From: Bacteroidales bacterium
GTDB lineage: Bacteria; Bacteroidota; Bacteroidia; Bacteroidales; F082
Length of the DNA: 52,876 nt
Assembly (NCBI GenBank): GCA_030690365.1
Contig: JAUYGX010000054.1
Coordinates: 1-52,876 of the forward strand
Reading direction: 5' to 3'
In this document: positions 25,126 to 34,817 of the stretch, piece by piece
Numbering within the stretch: the first letter of the stretch is position 1
How the letters are laid out: each line of letters begins with the position of its first letter
Translations under genes and position numbers: made by a program
Notes under the pieces: generated by a model
The model's database searches: none
What the model was told of the DNA's origin: nothing
What the model saw: only the letters and a program-made list of their open reading frames with translations

Positions 25126-26307
25126 TTAAATGTTCTCAACAATAATGGCCGTTCCCTGACCGCCGCCAATACACAGGGTTGCCAGCCCTTTTTTGACCTT
25201 GGTTTTTTTCATTTCATAAATCAGGCTTGTTAGAATACGCGCTCCTGAAGCACCAATGGGATGACCTAACGCGATGGCACCTCCATTTACATTGATCCTG
25301 TTTACATCGCATTGTAAATCACGGGCTACAGCAATCGACTGTGCAGCAAAGGCTTCGTTGGCTTCAATAAGATCAATCTCCTGGATATCCATATTGATTT
25401 TCCTGAGGGCTTTGTTGGTGGCAGGAACAGGTCCGTATCCCATAATATCAGGATCGAGAGCTGCACTGGCATAGGAGATGATTTTAACCAGTGGCGTTAC
25501 TCCCAGTTCTTTGGCTTTGTCGGCCGACATCACAATCAGCATGGCCGCGCCATCGTTGATTCCTGAAGAAGTGGCTGCGGTGACGGTTCCGTCTTTTTTA
25601 AAGGCGGGTCTGAGTTTTTTCAGGTTTTCGAGTATCGTCCCGAATTTTGGAAATTCATCGGTATCGAAAATGATGGGATCTCCTTTTCGTTGTGGAATTT
25701 CTACCGGAACAATTTCATCTTTAAATTTGCCCTCCTTAATGGCTTTCTCTGTTTTATTCTGGCTTCTGACGGCAAATTCATCCTGTTCCTCACGGGAGAT
25801 ATTCCACCTTTCGGCAATGTTTTCGGCTGTCATGCCCATGTGTTGCTGGCTGAATGCATCGGTTAGTCCGTCCTGGATCATGCTGTCGATTACCTGTGAG
25901 TTGCCCATTTTAAGTCCAAAACGAACCTTTGGCAACAGGTAAGCGGCATTCGACATGCTTTCGGTTCCGCCGGCAAGCACCACGTCAGCATCGCCCAACA
26001 TGATCATTTGTGCCGCCAGACTGACTGCTTTTAATCCCGATCCACACAGCTTGTTGATGGTCATGGCAGGAACTGTAACAGGAAGTCCCGAATGAATTCC
26101 AATCTGACGGGCAACATTCTGGCCCAATCCTGCTGACAATATATTACCAACAATTACTTCGTCGATTACGTCGGCCGAAATTCCGGCTCTTTTAATGGCT
26201 TCCCTGGCTGCTACTACGCCAATTTCAACAGCTGATAAACCTGATAATCCACCGTCAAACGACCCGATGGCTGTTCTTGCTGCGGAAACTATAACTACTT
26301 CTTTCAT
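25126..26307 (-). CDS. Thiolase (acetyl-CoA acetyltransferase)
   Basis: A 393-residue thiolase of normal length. The acyl-accepting C88 (NKLCGSG), H349 ([10 protein letters not shown]) and C379 (TLCIGGGQG) are all present, so it is catalytically complete. It condenses two acetyl-CoA to acetoacetyl-CoA or the reverse. It heads the minus-strand cluster of SDR, symporter, CoA-transferase and KAS III-like genes. A perfect 6-3-6 palindrome lies 27 bases upstream and may be its operator. Confidence 0.95.
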   Translation of the reverse strand: MKEVVIVSAARTAIGSFDGGLSGLSAVEIGVVAAREAIKRAGISADVIDEVIVGNILSAGLGQNVARQIGIHSGLPVTVPAMTINKLCGSGLKAVSLAAQMIMLGDADVVLAGGTESMSNAAYLLPKVRFGLKMGNSQVIDSMIQDGLTDAFSQQHMGMTAENIAERWNISREEQDEFAVRSQNKTEKAIKEGKFKDEIVPVEIPQRKGDPIIFDTDEFPKFGTILENLKKLRPAFKKDGTVTAATSSGINDGAAMLIVMSADKAKELGVTPLVKIISYASAALDPDIMGYGPVPATNKALRKINMDIQEIDLIEANEAFAAQSIAVARDLQCDVNRINVNGGAIALGHPIGASGARILTSLIYEMKKTKVKKGLATLCIGGGQGTAIIVENI

Positions 26308-26639
26308 TATTACTATTTTTTAATGATTACAAAATAACGCAACGTTATCTGAAACTTTTCTCAGGTTAAAAATATATAGCCTGTCGACTTTTGTCAATAA
26401 ATTAATCTAAAAAATATTTAAAATACAGGTAATGAGAATTATAGTGTCGATAAAATAGCCATTGACCAATTTAATGAAAGCAATTACTGGAAATGCAGTA
26501 AGAGCAATGAACAACTCGTTTGAGGACAGTTATGTTGACAGAAAATCAATCTATTAATTGGCCATATTAAGCCATAAAAAGTATGATTAATGGAAGGAGA
26601 AGGCCAATTAATATCCGCCTAAATAGCAATAAAACAGTA
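26308..26639. other. Intergenic region between thiolase and helicase
   Basis: A 332-bp gap. Next to the thiolase start it holds the palindrome ATAACG-CAA-CGTTAT. Farther away there is only AT-rich sequence. Two short overlapping frames (26420-26519 and 26474-26557, plus strand) look faintly protein-like but are too short to call; they could be the remains of a gene. Confidence 0.5.
26334..26348. promoter_or_regulatory. Palindrome ATAACG-CAA-CGTTAT upstream of the CoA cluster
   Basis: A perfect 6-bp inverted repeat with a 3-base centre, 27-41 bases before the thiolase ATG on the minus strand. Position and symmetry fit an operator for a dimeric regulator, for instance TetR-type, but no such regulator gene is in the window. 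Confidence 0.4.
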
Positions 26640-28031
26640 CTATAAATCCCGTTTAGCATTTCTATTGCTGAGCGACAGTCGGATATTTCTGTGCGAACGT
26701 TTGAATCCGTTGAGGTTGGCGAAAATCTGAACCTGGTACTTTTCAGGTACATCAAAGTGTGAACGTTGTTCTTCGACCACCACATTTTTGATGTCGGAAG
26801 CATCCAGACCGGCTTCCTCAACCAAAAATTCCTTCAGACGATCGTTGTCAAATTCCTGTGATGTTCCCATATTCATATAGATGGTGATGTCGGGATAGAT
26901 CTGGTTGTCGGTTATTACATTGATCTCCAAAGGTGTGAATTGAATGTTGAGCTTGTCTTCCAGGTTTTTGATTTCTTTCAATCCTTCTTGATTGATAAAG
27001 CTTACCGACATTCCCGATTTTCCTGCCCGGGCGGTTCTGCCACTGCGGTGTGTATATTGTTCCTTATTCTCTGGCAGGCGGTAGTGAATTACATAGTCAA
27101 GGTCCTGAACATCAATTCCACGGGCAGCAATATCCGTGGCTACCAACAGGTTAATCCGTCGGTTTTTAAAACCCCGTAACACCTTTTCGCGCGCCTCCTG
27201 ATTCAGATTGCCATGAATGGCATCAGTGGCTACCGTAAAACCAGCCAGTTGTTTCGACAACCGCTTGGCTGCAATTTTCGTCCTGCAAAACAGGATGCCC
27301 CGCTGATCGGGTCGTTGCAATAAAAGCGATTTCAGGGTATCAAGTTTTAACCCTTGTTGGTTTATAATATACTGGTTTTCAATATTTTGATTTACAAGTT
27401 CCTTTTCGTTGATACGTATTTCGGTCACTTGGTCCGACAGATATTCGTTGACGAGTTTTCTAACATCCCCCGCCAGGGTGGCCGTAAACAGCAGTTTTCT
27501 GACCTCCGGCTTACACGATTTCAAAATTTCATCTATTTCGGATTTAAATCCCATGCTGATCATCTCATCGGCTTCATCCAGAATCAGGTACTTCAGGTGA
27601 TCGAGGCTGAGGGCTTTTCTGTTGAGTAAATCGATCAACCTGCCAGGTGTCGCCACTACTACATGTGTAGGCCGTTTCAGTTTTTCAATCTGGTCGTCGA
27701 TGGGAGTACCGCCATACACGGCTTCGGCAAAAACACGGGACATGAATTTGGAAAATAAGAAAAACTCACGAGCTACCTGCTGCCCCAGTTCGCGGGTGGG
27801 AACCAGCACCAATGCTTGTATTTGATTTGATTTGGGGTCGATGGTTTGCAGGATGGGCAACGAAAAAGCGGCTGTTTTTCCTGTACCGGATTGAGCCACA
27901 GCAACTAAATCATTTGTGGTAGTTAAAATGGCAGGGATGGCTTGAATCTGGATATCCGTTGGTTTGGAAATCTTGTTGAATTTTAATGCGTGGTTTAGTT
28001 CTTGGTTAACTCCTATATCTGAAAAGGTCAT
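26640..28031 (-). CDS. DEAD-box RNA helicase with DbpA-like C-terminal domain
   Basis: A 463-residue DEAD-box helicase. Motifs: Q motif near 20, AQSGTGKT (I), PTRELGQQ (Ia), TPGR (Ib), DEAD (II), TAT in place of the usual SAT (III), ARGIDVQD (V) and HRSGRTARAG (VI). The C-terminal about 75 residues look like the DbpA RNA-binding domain, which in E. coli recognises 23S rRNA hairpin 92, so a role in large-subunit assembly is possible. It has its own TACCTTTG promoter box. The S-to-T change in motif III is conservative. Confidence 0.95.
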   Translation of the reverse strand: MTFSDIGVNQELNHALKFNKISKPTDIQIQAIPAILTTTNDLVAVAQSGTGKTAAFSLPILQTIDPKSNQIQALVLVPTRELGQQVAREFFLFSKFMSRVFAEAVYGGTPIDDQIEKLKRPTHVVVATPGRLIDLLNRKALSLDHLKYLILDEADEMISMGFKSEIDEILKSCKPEVRKLLFTATLAGDVRKLVNEYLSDQVTEIRINEKELVNQNIENQYIINQQGLKLDTLKSLLLQRPDQRGILFCRTKIAAKRLSKQLAGFTVATDAIHGNLNQEAREKVLRGFKNRRINLLVATDIAARGIDVQDLDYVIHYRLPENKEQYTHRSGRTARAGKSGMSVSFINQEGLKEIKNLEDKLNIQFTPLEINVITDNQIYPDITIYMNMGTSQEFDNDRLKEFLVEEAGLDASDIKNVVVEEQRSHFDVPEKYQVQIFANLNGFKRSHRNIRLSLSNRNAKRDL

Positions 28032-28076
28032 GTTGAATACAAATTAATGGTGAATCCCTCGAATAAGGATTTGTGG

Positions 28077-28084
28077 CAAAGGTA
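28077..28084 (-). promoter_or_regulatory. Putative -7 box (TACCTTTG) of the DEAD-box helicase
   Basis: CAAAGGTA on the plus strand; TACCTTTG on the minus strand matches TAnnTTTG, 45 bases before the start codon. Confidence 0.45.
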
Positions 28085-28236
28085 TGCTTTTGAGACGAGT
28101 AGATTGCAGCTGAAACGATTTCATGTGAAACCGCCAGGCCAATCTCATATTGGCCTTCGTTTAGTTTTTTATCAGATTGTACAATATAAAATCGTACATA
28201 TCCGCTTCTTCCTTGAGTATTCTGAGAAACATATAG

Positions 28237-28265
28237 ACGAGGCTGCCTATATCTGACAGCCTCGT
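28237..28265 (-). terminator. Stem-loop downstream of the TonB receptor
   Basis: ACGAGGCTG and CAGCCTCGT form a perfect 9-bp stem with an 11-base loop, about 100 bases after the receptor stop. Only short T stretches follow on the minus strand, so termination strength is uncertain. Confidence 0.5.
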
Positions 28266-28362
28266 TTCATATTAAAATAGAAAGTAACCTATTTTTTTAA
28301 CATGAATTTTGTGGTGAAATTCTTTTACCTGCCAATAAAATATAATATCACCGACCAATCCA

Positions 28363-30789
28363 CTACAGGTCAGTGTTTTCAGGGGTAAGATCGATTGGGA
28401 TAATCAGCTTAAAGCTGATGTTTCGGCCCATTTCAAAAACGCCCGTTCTTCCCGTAAGGTGATTGACATCGGCATATTTCAACCGGCTTAAATGACTTTG
28501 ATAAGCCACGTCGGTCAGGTTGTTGATACTGACATAAATGGAAAAAAGTGTTTTGTTGTTCAGTGTAAAATCTGTGCCAAACCCCAAGTTTAGTAAGGTA
28601 TAACCCGGTGTTGTTGTTTCGGTATTGAAGGCAGAATAGATTTTATTCTGAGCGAAATAATTTTCCAGATCAATTTTGAAGTAGGCATTTGAAAGGTGTT
28701 TCCCGAGTTTTTTAGTTGTCGTCTTAAGTTCCGACGTTAGTTTCGGCGCAGGCGTAAAAGGCAGGTACCTGGTGGAATCCGGTTGATTTTTCTGCACGGC
28801 CACCACATACGAGAACGTATTTTCGAAATGCAGCCAATCCCAAGGGTGGGGATGGATATCGATGGTGATTTCACCTCCGGATAAATTTGCGTTTCCTGAG
28901 GCATATTTAAATGTACTGAAGCCATCGGTAATGGAATCGCCACCTGATGCACTTTCAAGCTTTCGCTGGAAGATGTAATTGCTGATATTATTACTGAACA
29001 AATCCAGTTCGGCAGACACGTGTTTTGAATTCAGCCCCAGTGCATAGTCCAGTTGTAAACTGTATTCGGGTTTTAAGGTTGGCACTCCAATCACAAAATT
29101 CAGTGTGCCTTCGTGTACACCATTTGATGCCAGTTCGGCAATGTTGGGCGCACGAAAACCCCTTGACAGGTTGAGTTTTGTAAACATTTTCTCAGAAAAC
29201 TGATAGGTGGCACCCAAACTACCTGAAACTCCTGAAAAGGTATTCTTAAATGAGGTGAATTGGTGAATGGCACCGGATTCGGAGTTGACCACCTGCTCGC
29301 CGTTTGCATTTACATACAAATCCCGGCTTTGCTCATCGCGCAGATCAAAGCGCACTCCACCACTGATGTCGAATCGGCCGATGGTCTTCTTTGCAATAAT
29401 AAATCCCCCGGTTTCTATTAAATTGTATTCGGGAATGAGAAATTCAGTTCCCTGGTTTTGGGAGTTTTGGATCATGCCATTTATTCCAAAGGATATACTA
29501 AGGTCATGATTCTCAGGAAGTATATAACGCAGGTCGTAGGTAATGGTGTTAAGCAAAAAATACAGCCCGTATTGATTTTCATTCAAAATGTCGGCGTATT
29601 CCTGACGTTGATTTTGCTGGAAGCCAAATATCACCTTTAAATTTCCATTGCCCAATATAAAACTGTTGTCGAGTACCGCTTTGTAGTGGTGGATTTTCTG
29701 AAAAGGTGTAACTGGTGTGTAAGATTTAAAATCATGGGTGGTGGCCAATGCCTGGCCCTCGGTAGTGTCGTTAATAGCAACAAGCTTAATAAATTTTCCG
29801 GTGACACTGTCACGGTCTCCTTCCACAATTCCGGGCATCAGGTTGTATGCACTGAGGTGAAGATGCGAATAGCCCCAGGATTTATTTATGCCAATGGTGC
29901 CACTTACGGCACTTTCTTTAAATCCGGAATTAAAAACATAACCGTCATACTTATTTTGATAGGCATGTGCCATTTTGTTGCTGTAACGCAGGTTCCAGGT
30001 GATTCCATTCCTATTTCCGGAAATATCCGCAGAGTATCCAATCAACCCATTGTTGGTTTGGTAATTGGTATGGATATTTCCTTTGATGGTTCCATCTGGT
30101 ACGGGAGGTGCCGGAAGCAGATTAATGACGCCAGCCATGGCATCCGATCCATAAGCCAGACTTGCCGGACCTTTCAGGATTTCTACACGGTTAATGGTAT
30201 ACTCATCAACCTCAATTCCATGCTCGTCGCCCCATTGCTGCCCTTCCTGACGAATTCCATCACTGATAGTGACTACACGGTTATAGCCCAAACCTCGAAT
30301 AACAGGTTTTGAAATGGCTGATCCGGTGGTAATTTGTGAAATTCCGGGCTGTTTTGCCAGTGCATCAATAATGTTGGAGGATGCATTTTGAAGCAGTAAA
30401 ATTGCTGGTACTACCGTTATGGGCGTAGGCGTATGGTTCTTTTCGGCGGCTTTCGACAGTCCGGTTACTACTACCTCGTTGAGTTCGGCGGCAGTTTGCT
30501 CCAGGGCGAAATCCTTTGCGGAAGTGGTTGAAAGATCGATGTTTTCGGCCACTAATTTGTACCCGATAAACGAAACATGAACCAACAGTTTTGCATTGGG
30601 CAAATGATCAAGCTTATAAGTTCCATCCGATCCACTGATGGCTCCGGTTTTTAAATCGGGAAAATTAATACTGACTCCGGGTAGTGATTCTCCAGTTTCC
30701 TTATCGGTGATTTTGCCGCGAAGGCTGTTTTGCGCATTGATGGATTGATTCAACCAAACCATCAAGCAAATGATCAATAGTTTTTTCAT
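28363..30789 (-). CDS. TonB-dependent outer-membrane receptor
   Basis: An 808-residue receptor: signal peptide (cleaved after INAQ, about 20), a carboxypeptidase-regulatory-like domain (about 22-110), plug (about 120-230, with VVVTGLSKAAEK as TonB-box-like region, RGLGYNRV and LKGPASLAYGSDAMAGVINL), and a 22-strand barrel to the C-terminus. The plug segment QQWGDEHGIEVD is rich in acidic residues and histidine. No SusD partner follows, so it is not a glycan system. The upstream small His/Cys protein with RGPP end suggests a metal or metal-chelate ligand (copper or zinc), which is inference. Confidence 0.93.
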   Translation of the reverse strand: MKKLLIICLMVWLNQSINAQNSLRGKITDKETGESLPGVSINFPDLKTGAISGSDGTYKLDHLPNAKLLVHVSFIGYKLVAENIDLSTTSAKDFALEQTAAELNEVVVTGLSKAAEKNHTPTPITVVPAILLLQNASSNIIDALAKQPGISQITTGSAISKPVIRGLGYNRVVTISDGIRQEGQQWGDEHGIEVDEYTINRVEILKGPASLAYGSDAMAGVINLLPAPPVPDGTIKGNIHTNYQTNNGLIGYSADISGNRNGITWNLRYSNKMAHAYQNKYDGYVFNSGFKESAVSGTIGINKSWGYSHLHLSAYNLMPGIVEGDRDSVTGKFIKLVAINDTTEGQALATTHDFKSYTPVTPFQKIHHYKAVLDNSFILGNGNLKVIFGFQQNQRQEYADILNENQYGLYFLLNTITYDLRYILPENHDLSISFGINGMIQNSQNQGTEFLIPEYNLIETGGFIIAKKTIGRFDISGGVRFDLRDEQSRDLYVNANGEQVVNSESGAIHQFTSFKNTFSGVSGSLGATYQFSEKMFTKLNLSRGFRAPNIAELASNGVHEGTLNFVIGVPTLKPEYSLQLDYALGLNSKHVSAELDLFSNNISNYIFQRKLESASGGDSITDGFSTFKYASGNANLSGGEITIDIHPHPWDWLHFENTFSYVVAVQKNQPDSTRYLPFTPAPKLTSELKTTTKKLGKHLSNAYFKIDLENYFAQNKIYSAFNTETTTPGYTLLNLGFGTDFTLNNKTLFSIYVSINNLTDVAYQSHLSRLKYADVNHLTGRTGVFEMGRNISFKLIIPIDLTPENTDL

Positions 30790-30843
30790 TGTATTACGTA
30801 TTTCTGAAACAAATTTTTATTGGCCCGCAAGGGGATGACAATC

Positions 30844-31158
30844 TTAAATTTGTTGCTCAGGTGGTCCGCGTAATTGAAATGAAAAGGTTAACAGGTTGGA
30901 ATAAGGAACGAAGCTGTATTGGTTGCTGTAGCTGTCTTCCGGAGCCTCTTTAGGAATTTCAAAGTATTCGATGTCAGCATGGAAAACAGAAAATTCAAAT
31001 TGACAAATGAGACAATTCTGGTGAAATTCATGAATGTTTTCATGGCTATCAGCACTTCCATTGTCATACTGATGGTGGTGCTCAAACATAATGACGGAAG
31101 GCAGCAAAAAGGCCACCAAAAAAAAGACAGAAATAATATGTCTAAACTTCCTGATCAT
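30844..31158 (-). CDS. Small His/Cys-rich envelope protein ending in RGPP, partner of the TonB receptor
   Basis: A 104-residue protein from the ATG at 31158 (a TTG one codon earlier is the other option). One N-terminal hydrophobic segment (IISVFFLVAFLLPSVIMF) works as signal or anchor. The exported part has HHH, several single histidines and a CLIC pair, then ends LRGPPEQQI. Small proteins with clustered His, paired Cys and a terminal R(G/A)PP, placed beside TonB receptors, are widespread (DUF2946-like and Bacteroidota analogues) and are thought to be metal-related. It lies 54 bases upstream of the receptor in the same operon. Not assigned to a family with certainty. Confidence 0.75.
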   Translation of the reverse strand: MIRKFRHIISVFFLVAFLLPSVIMFEHHHQYDNGSADSHENIHEFHQNCLICQFEFSVFHADIEYFEIPKEAPEDSYSNQYSFVPYSNLLTFSFQLRGPPEQQI

Positions 31159-31223
31159 CAAGCGGGTTGTTCTGCCAGGTTACTTTTGATGCACAATAGC
31201 AGGATTGTAAACTAAATTGGAGG

Positions 31224-31231
31224 CAAAAGTA
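31224..31231 (-). promoter_or_regulatory. Putative -7 box (TACTTTTG) of the small protein/TonB receptor operon
   Basis: CAAAAGTA on the plus strand; TACTTTTG on the minus strand, 65 bases before the small-protein ATG. I looked for a cobalamin or other riboswitch in the short leader and saw none. Confidence 0.45.
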
Positions 31232-31445
31232 TCAAAATTTTAATCAGATTGAAGACCGATATTACAATTTAATGCAACGGTAACTTATCTGTTTTTTGAT
31301 GCATTGGCCGGAACTATTTTCTTAACAATTTTAAAAAACAAATCAATGGCTATTCATTTAATCTATTTTTGAAAAGTAGTCAACGTTGTTTGGGATTATC
31401 AAATTTTAGCTGTAACAAAATCATGGTTTAATGAGTCATAGACAT

Positions 31446-32942
31446 ATGAAAAAATCTACCTTACTACTTTTAATGACTCTGCTGGCCATGTTCACGGCCA
31501 GCGGTCAAAATCCTGCGACCTTGCGGGGTGTGGTTTACGATGAAAAAACCAACGAGCCATTGCCCTACGCCAATATAATTGTTCTGCACAAATACATAGG
31601 AACGGTGAGCAACGAAAGTGGCGATTTCTATCTGAAGAGGTCTGATCTGGAGGTTACTGACACCATTAGTTTCCAATACATTGGTTACCAGACTAAAAAA
31701 TGTATTGTTGGTGATTTGGATAGTGTCTTTACGGTTTCGTTAAAAGAGGATTTAATCAATCTGAACGAGACTTTCATTTATGGCAATCCTCCCAACGCCA
31801 AAGACATTATTAAAAAAGTGGTTGAAAACAGGGATGCAAATTATAAAACAATCAGTTCTAAAAATCAGGTTTTTATACGGAAACGAGACATCAGCGACAT
31901 TGAGGAATTGTCTACCGATCTTAAAAAGAATTCCATTTCTCAATTGGATGAGCAAATGATTCAAAATGCCCTGATTAAGATTCCCCGAAATCTTACTTCT
32001 TATACCGACATGCTGGATGAATTGTATTTTCTTTCTGAAAGTACCGACAGCCTTAAGGTTAAGCCACTTAGAACAGTTTCGTTGAAAGAAATCGAAATTG
32101 AAGAACTGGATCAGTTTGGAAAAATTTTTGAAAATCTGTTTAATGAAACACAGGAAGAAGAATACTGGAAAGTGAAAACGGGTATTCTAAGCCAAAAGCT
32201 TGAAATCGACAATGAATCTGTGGGCGATACTGCTATGGAAAACAAGCCAGGGAAGGATAGTTCTTATGTTAAATACTATGCTTCAAGCATCAAATACTGG
32301 CTTAAGTATACGGCTATCAACGATACCAAAGAATGGGAATTCCTGTATGATACGCGTAAATATAAATATGATCTGCTGGGAGGAAGCCATGTGAATGGTG
32401 AAGATGTGTACATTATCGATTTTGTTCCGAAAAGCGGGGGTGAGTATATCGGAAGGGCTTATATTTCAACCACCACCTATGCCTTGGTCAGAGCTGATTA
32501 TGAGTATGCCGAAGGAAAAACGGGTCGTGACTTCCAACTTTTTGGCATCGGATATTCGGAAGATTATTTTAAGGCTTCCATTTATTTCGAAAAACAGGAG
32601 GATGCCTACCAGCTAAAATATTTTTCAAAAGTATCGGGTATACGCTTTAGCCTCAACAGGAATATTGCCCTTGTAAAGAAGCAAAAACGATGGTTGACTG
32701 ATAAAACACTCAACGAAATTAAGGTGAATTTGAATCTGGCTGTAAAAGCCCAGGCTTCAGTCGAGGTTTTGTTTTTGGAAAATCAGCCGATTTCTGAAAC
32801 TCAATTTAATAGTTACCGGCAACCCAAGTTTATGAAGGTAGTTTATGTGGATCAGTTTACTGATCAGCTGTGGGATGGTTACCCGATTATTGAGCCAACA
32901 AAGCAAATGCGTGAATATAAGAAGCAAGAGTTTGATTGGTAG
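31446..32942 (+). CDS. Secreted protein with carboxypeptidase-regulatory-like domain (DUF5686-like)
   Basis: A 498-residue protein counted from the ATG at 31446, where the signal peptide starts (MKKSTLLLLMTLLAMFTASGQ); an ATG five codons earlier is possible. After cleavage comes a carboxypeptidase-D regulatory-like beta domain (LRGVVYDEKTNEPLPYANI, about 24-105), then a long region with KDIIKKVVENRDANY that matches the pattern of DUF5686/PF18939 envelope proteins, though the usual C-terminal barrel is not obvious in this shorter protein. It probably sits in the periplasm or outer membrane. It is a single gene between divergent and convergent neighbours. Confidence 0.8.
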   Translation: MKKSTLLLLMTLLAMFTASGQNPATLRGVVYDEKTNEPLPYANIIVLHKYIGTVSNESGDFYLKRSDLEVTDTISFQYIGYQTKKCIVGDLDSVFTVSLKEDLINLNETFIYGNPPNAKDIIKKVVENRDANYKTISSKNQVFIRKRDISDIEELSTDLKKNSISQLDEQMIQNALIKIPRNLTSYTDMLDELYFLSESTDSLKVKPLRTVSLKEIEIEELDQFGKIFENLFNETQEEEYWKVKTGILSQKLEIDNESVGDTAMENKPGKDSSYVKYYASSIKYWLKYTAINDTKEWEFLYDTRKYKYDLLGGSHVNGEDVYIIDFVPKSGGEYIGRAYISTTTYALVRADYEYAEGKTGRDFQLFGIGYSEDYFKASIYFEKQEDAYQLKYFSKVSGIRFSLNRNIALVKKQKRWLTDKTLNEIKVNLNLAVKAQASVEVLFLENQPISETQFNSYRQPKFMKVVYVDQFTDQLWDGYPIIEPTKQMREYKKQEFDW

Positions 32943-32968
32943 AAGCCGCGATTTAATATCTGGTTGCA

Positions 32969-34813
32969 CTACGCTTTGTCATCTAAAACAATTTTCATCA
33001 GGCAGTTACGACAGTCGAATTTGAGGCGGTAGGAGCGGAGTTCGTCTTTTAAAAATAAAGGTTCGGGTAACCTGTTCGCAGCGGTTTGTTTTGAAGGACA
33101 AATCCCCAATTCATATTTTAGGCAATAACGTGTGGTCATGATGGTTTTTCCGGTTATCTCTTCCGACTTCAGCAGCTCAAAGGCTGGATCAATGGCATTT
33201 ACGCTATGTTTGGAATAAAACTGTCGGGCAAGCTTGTTGGCAATATTTCCTCTGTAATCAATGGCTGATCGTGGATAATCCACTTGGTTTACAGATTGTT
33301 GTGCCACAGGTGTTGGGTATTCTTGCATTCTCTTTTGCAACAAGGCTACGATCACCTGCCGTTTAAGTTGATTTAAAACACTTGCAGGCAAAAAGTAAAT
33401 TTCGGTGGTTTTTACTTCAACTTGTGTTACGATAAAATCGGTGTCTCCGGTTTTCATCAATTGTTTAACAATGTTTTCCCTTGCCTGATCAGGATTATCG
33501 GCTTTTATTTTTTCGGTTTCCAGGGTTAAATCAACCCGGGTTCCATCCTCATCTTCCGCCATCAGACTGAACCCATGTTGAATCTCCGAAAACTCAAGTA
33601 ATACAGCTATTTTTCTGCGGTCCTTGTTGTTCTCAATAAGTTTTAAAAAGTCCTTGTCATAATTCCTGTAAACCTCCTGAGCTGGTTTTAAGTTGGGCAT
33701 GCGTGCCGGGTACAGCTTATTTCCTTCGGCTTTATTTAGGTTAAACCCCTGAAGCCGACCATTTTCGTCAACAATGCAAAGTCCATCCCCGTTGGCAAAC
33801 TTTTCGTTTGCCTCAATCAGAAAATGGTCATTGTAGATTTGATTCACTTTTCCCACCAACTTACCTTTGGATTTGGGACTTTCAAAAGAGGCCATTTCCG
33901 TTTTCCTACCCTCCAGAAAGTAGGATGTATATCCTCGGTTAAAGGTTTTTTCGGGATCAGGATCGAACGAAAATTTGGTGCTGCCCGATGAAGCTTTGCA
34001 ATAACCATGCGAATTATCCAGGATGCCATCAATCAACTTGCGGTAATAGGCTGTGTTGTTAATCACATAGGATTTGTCTTTCAAACGGCCCTCAATTTTA
34101 AAGGAAGTAATGCCTGCCTGCATCATGTCGGCCACTTTCGCGGAAGCGTTAAAGTCTTTCAACGAAAGTAAATGACGGTCTTTGTAGTGGGTCTTTCCAT
34201 TTGCATCCACCAAGTCGAACTTCATGCGGCAAGCCTGTGTACAGGCACCCCTGTTGGCGCTGCGTCCGGCTATGGCCTGACTGAAATAACACTGTCCGCT
34301 CAGACTTACGCAAAGTGCCCCATGCACAAAGGCTTCCAGTTCGGCATTGGTTTGTTTCCTGATGGAGCCGATTTCATCAATCGTCAGCTCCCGAGCCAGG
34401 ATAATCCGTTCAAATCCCACCTGATCGAGGAATTTGATCCGTTCGATATCGTAGTTGTGGGTTTGGGTGCTGGCATGCAATGGGATGGGAGGCAGGTTCA
34501 TTTCAAGAATGCCCATGTCCTGAATAATCAGGGCATCGGAACCCATGTTGTATAATGTGTGGATGAGTGCTTCTGCTTCCTCAAGTTCGTGGTCGTAGAG
34601 AATGGTGTTGAGTGTGATGTACACCTTCGCCCTGAAAAGATGCGCGTAACTGATCAGTTGTTCGATATCCCGAAGTTCGTTGGCAGCAGCCACACGGGCA
34701 CCAAACTTTCCGGCCCCGATATACACGGCATCCGCACCATAGTTGATAGCCAAACGCCCGGTTTCCAGGTCTTTGGCAGGACACAACAATTCGATCTGTT
34801 TCACAACGTTCAT
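32969..34813 (-). CDS. U32 peptidase-family protein (RNA hydroxylation type, with DUF3656)
   Basis: A 614-residue protein counted from the ATG at 34813, since MNVVKQIELLCPAKDLETG is the normal U32 start; the longer frame from 34852 adds an untypical leader. The U32 signature is at about 158-178 (EAFVHGALC...GQC), and cysteines C168, C175, C191 and C195 match the Fe-S cluster set of this family. A DUF3656-like region and a C-terminal Cys group (GICPSK, DCRNC) follow. TrhP and RlhA in E. coli use prephenate to hydroxylate tRNA U34 or 23S C2501; this protein probably does one of these, not proteolysis. Confidence 0.88.
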   Translation of the reverse strand: MNVVKQIELLCPAKDLETGRLAINYGADAVYIGAGKFGARVAAANELRDIEQLISYAHLFRAKVYITLNTILYDHELEEAEALIHTLYNMGSDALIIQDMGILEMNLPPIPLHASTQTHNYDIERIKFLDQVGFERIILARELTIDEIGSIRKQTNAELEAFVHGALCVSLSGQCYFSQAIAGRSANRGACTQACRMKFDLVDANGKTHYKDRHLLSLKDFNASAKVADMMQAGITSFKIEGRLKDKSYVINNTAYYRKLIDGILDNSHGYCKASSGSTKFSFDPDPEKTFNRGYTSYFLEGRKTEMASFESPKSKGKLVGKVNQIYNDHFLIEANEKFANGDGLCIVDENGRLQGFNLNKAEGNKLYPARMPNLKPAQEVYRNYDKDFLKLIENNKDRRKIAVLLEFSEIQHGFSLMAEDEDGTRVDLTLETEKIKADNPDQARENIVKQLMKTGDTDFIVTQVEVKTTEIYFLPASVLNQLKRQVIVALLQKRMQEYPTPVAQQSVNQVDYPRSAIDYRGNIANKLARQFYSKHSVNAIDPAFELLKSEEITGKTIMTTRYCLKYELGICPSKQTAANRLPEPLFLKDELRSYRLKFDCRNCLMKIVLDDKA

Positions 34814-34817
34814 GTTG

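Larger units (their letters stand above)
28032..28362. other. Intergenic region between helicase and TonB receptor
   Basis: A 331-bp gap holding the helicase promoter box (28077-28084) and a stem-loop at 28237-28265 that probably ends TonB-receptor transcription. I see no gene in it. Confidence 0.6.

Noticed and set aside
26420-26557. Two short plus-strand frames of about 33 and 27 codons between thiolase and helicase
   Set aside because: They overlap in different frames, one lacks a start codon, and neither resembles a known protein.
28047-28256. 69-codon plus-strand frame in the helicase/TonB gap
   Set aside because: It runs over the helicase promoter and a stem-loop and has no protein-like features.
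30790-31230. Possible cobalamin riboswitch upstream of the TonB receptor
   Set aside because: The leader is short and is occupied by the small His/Cys gene; no B12-box-like sequence was seen.
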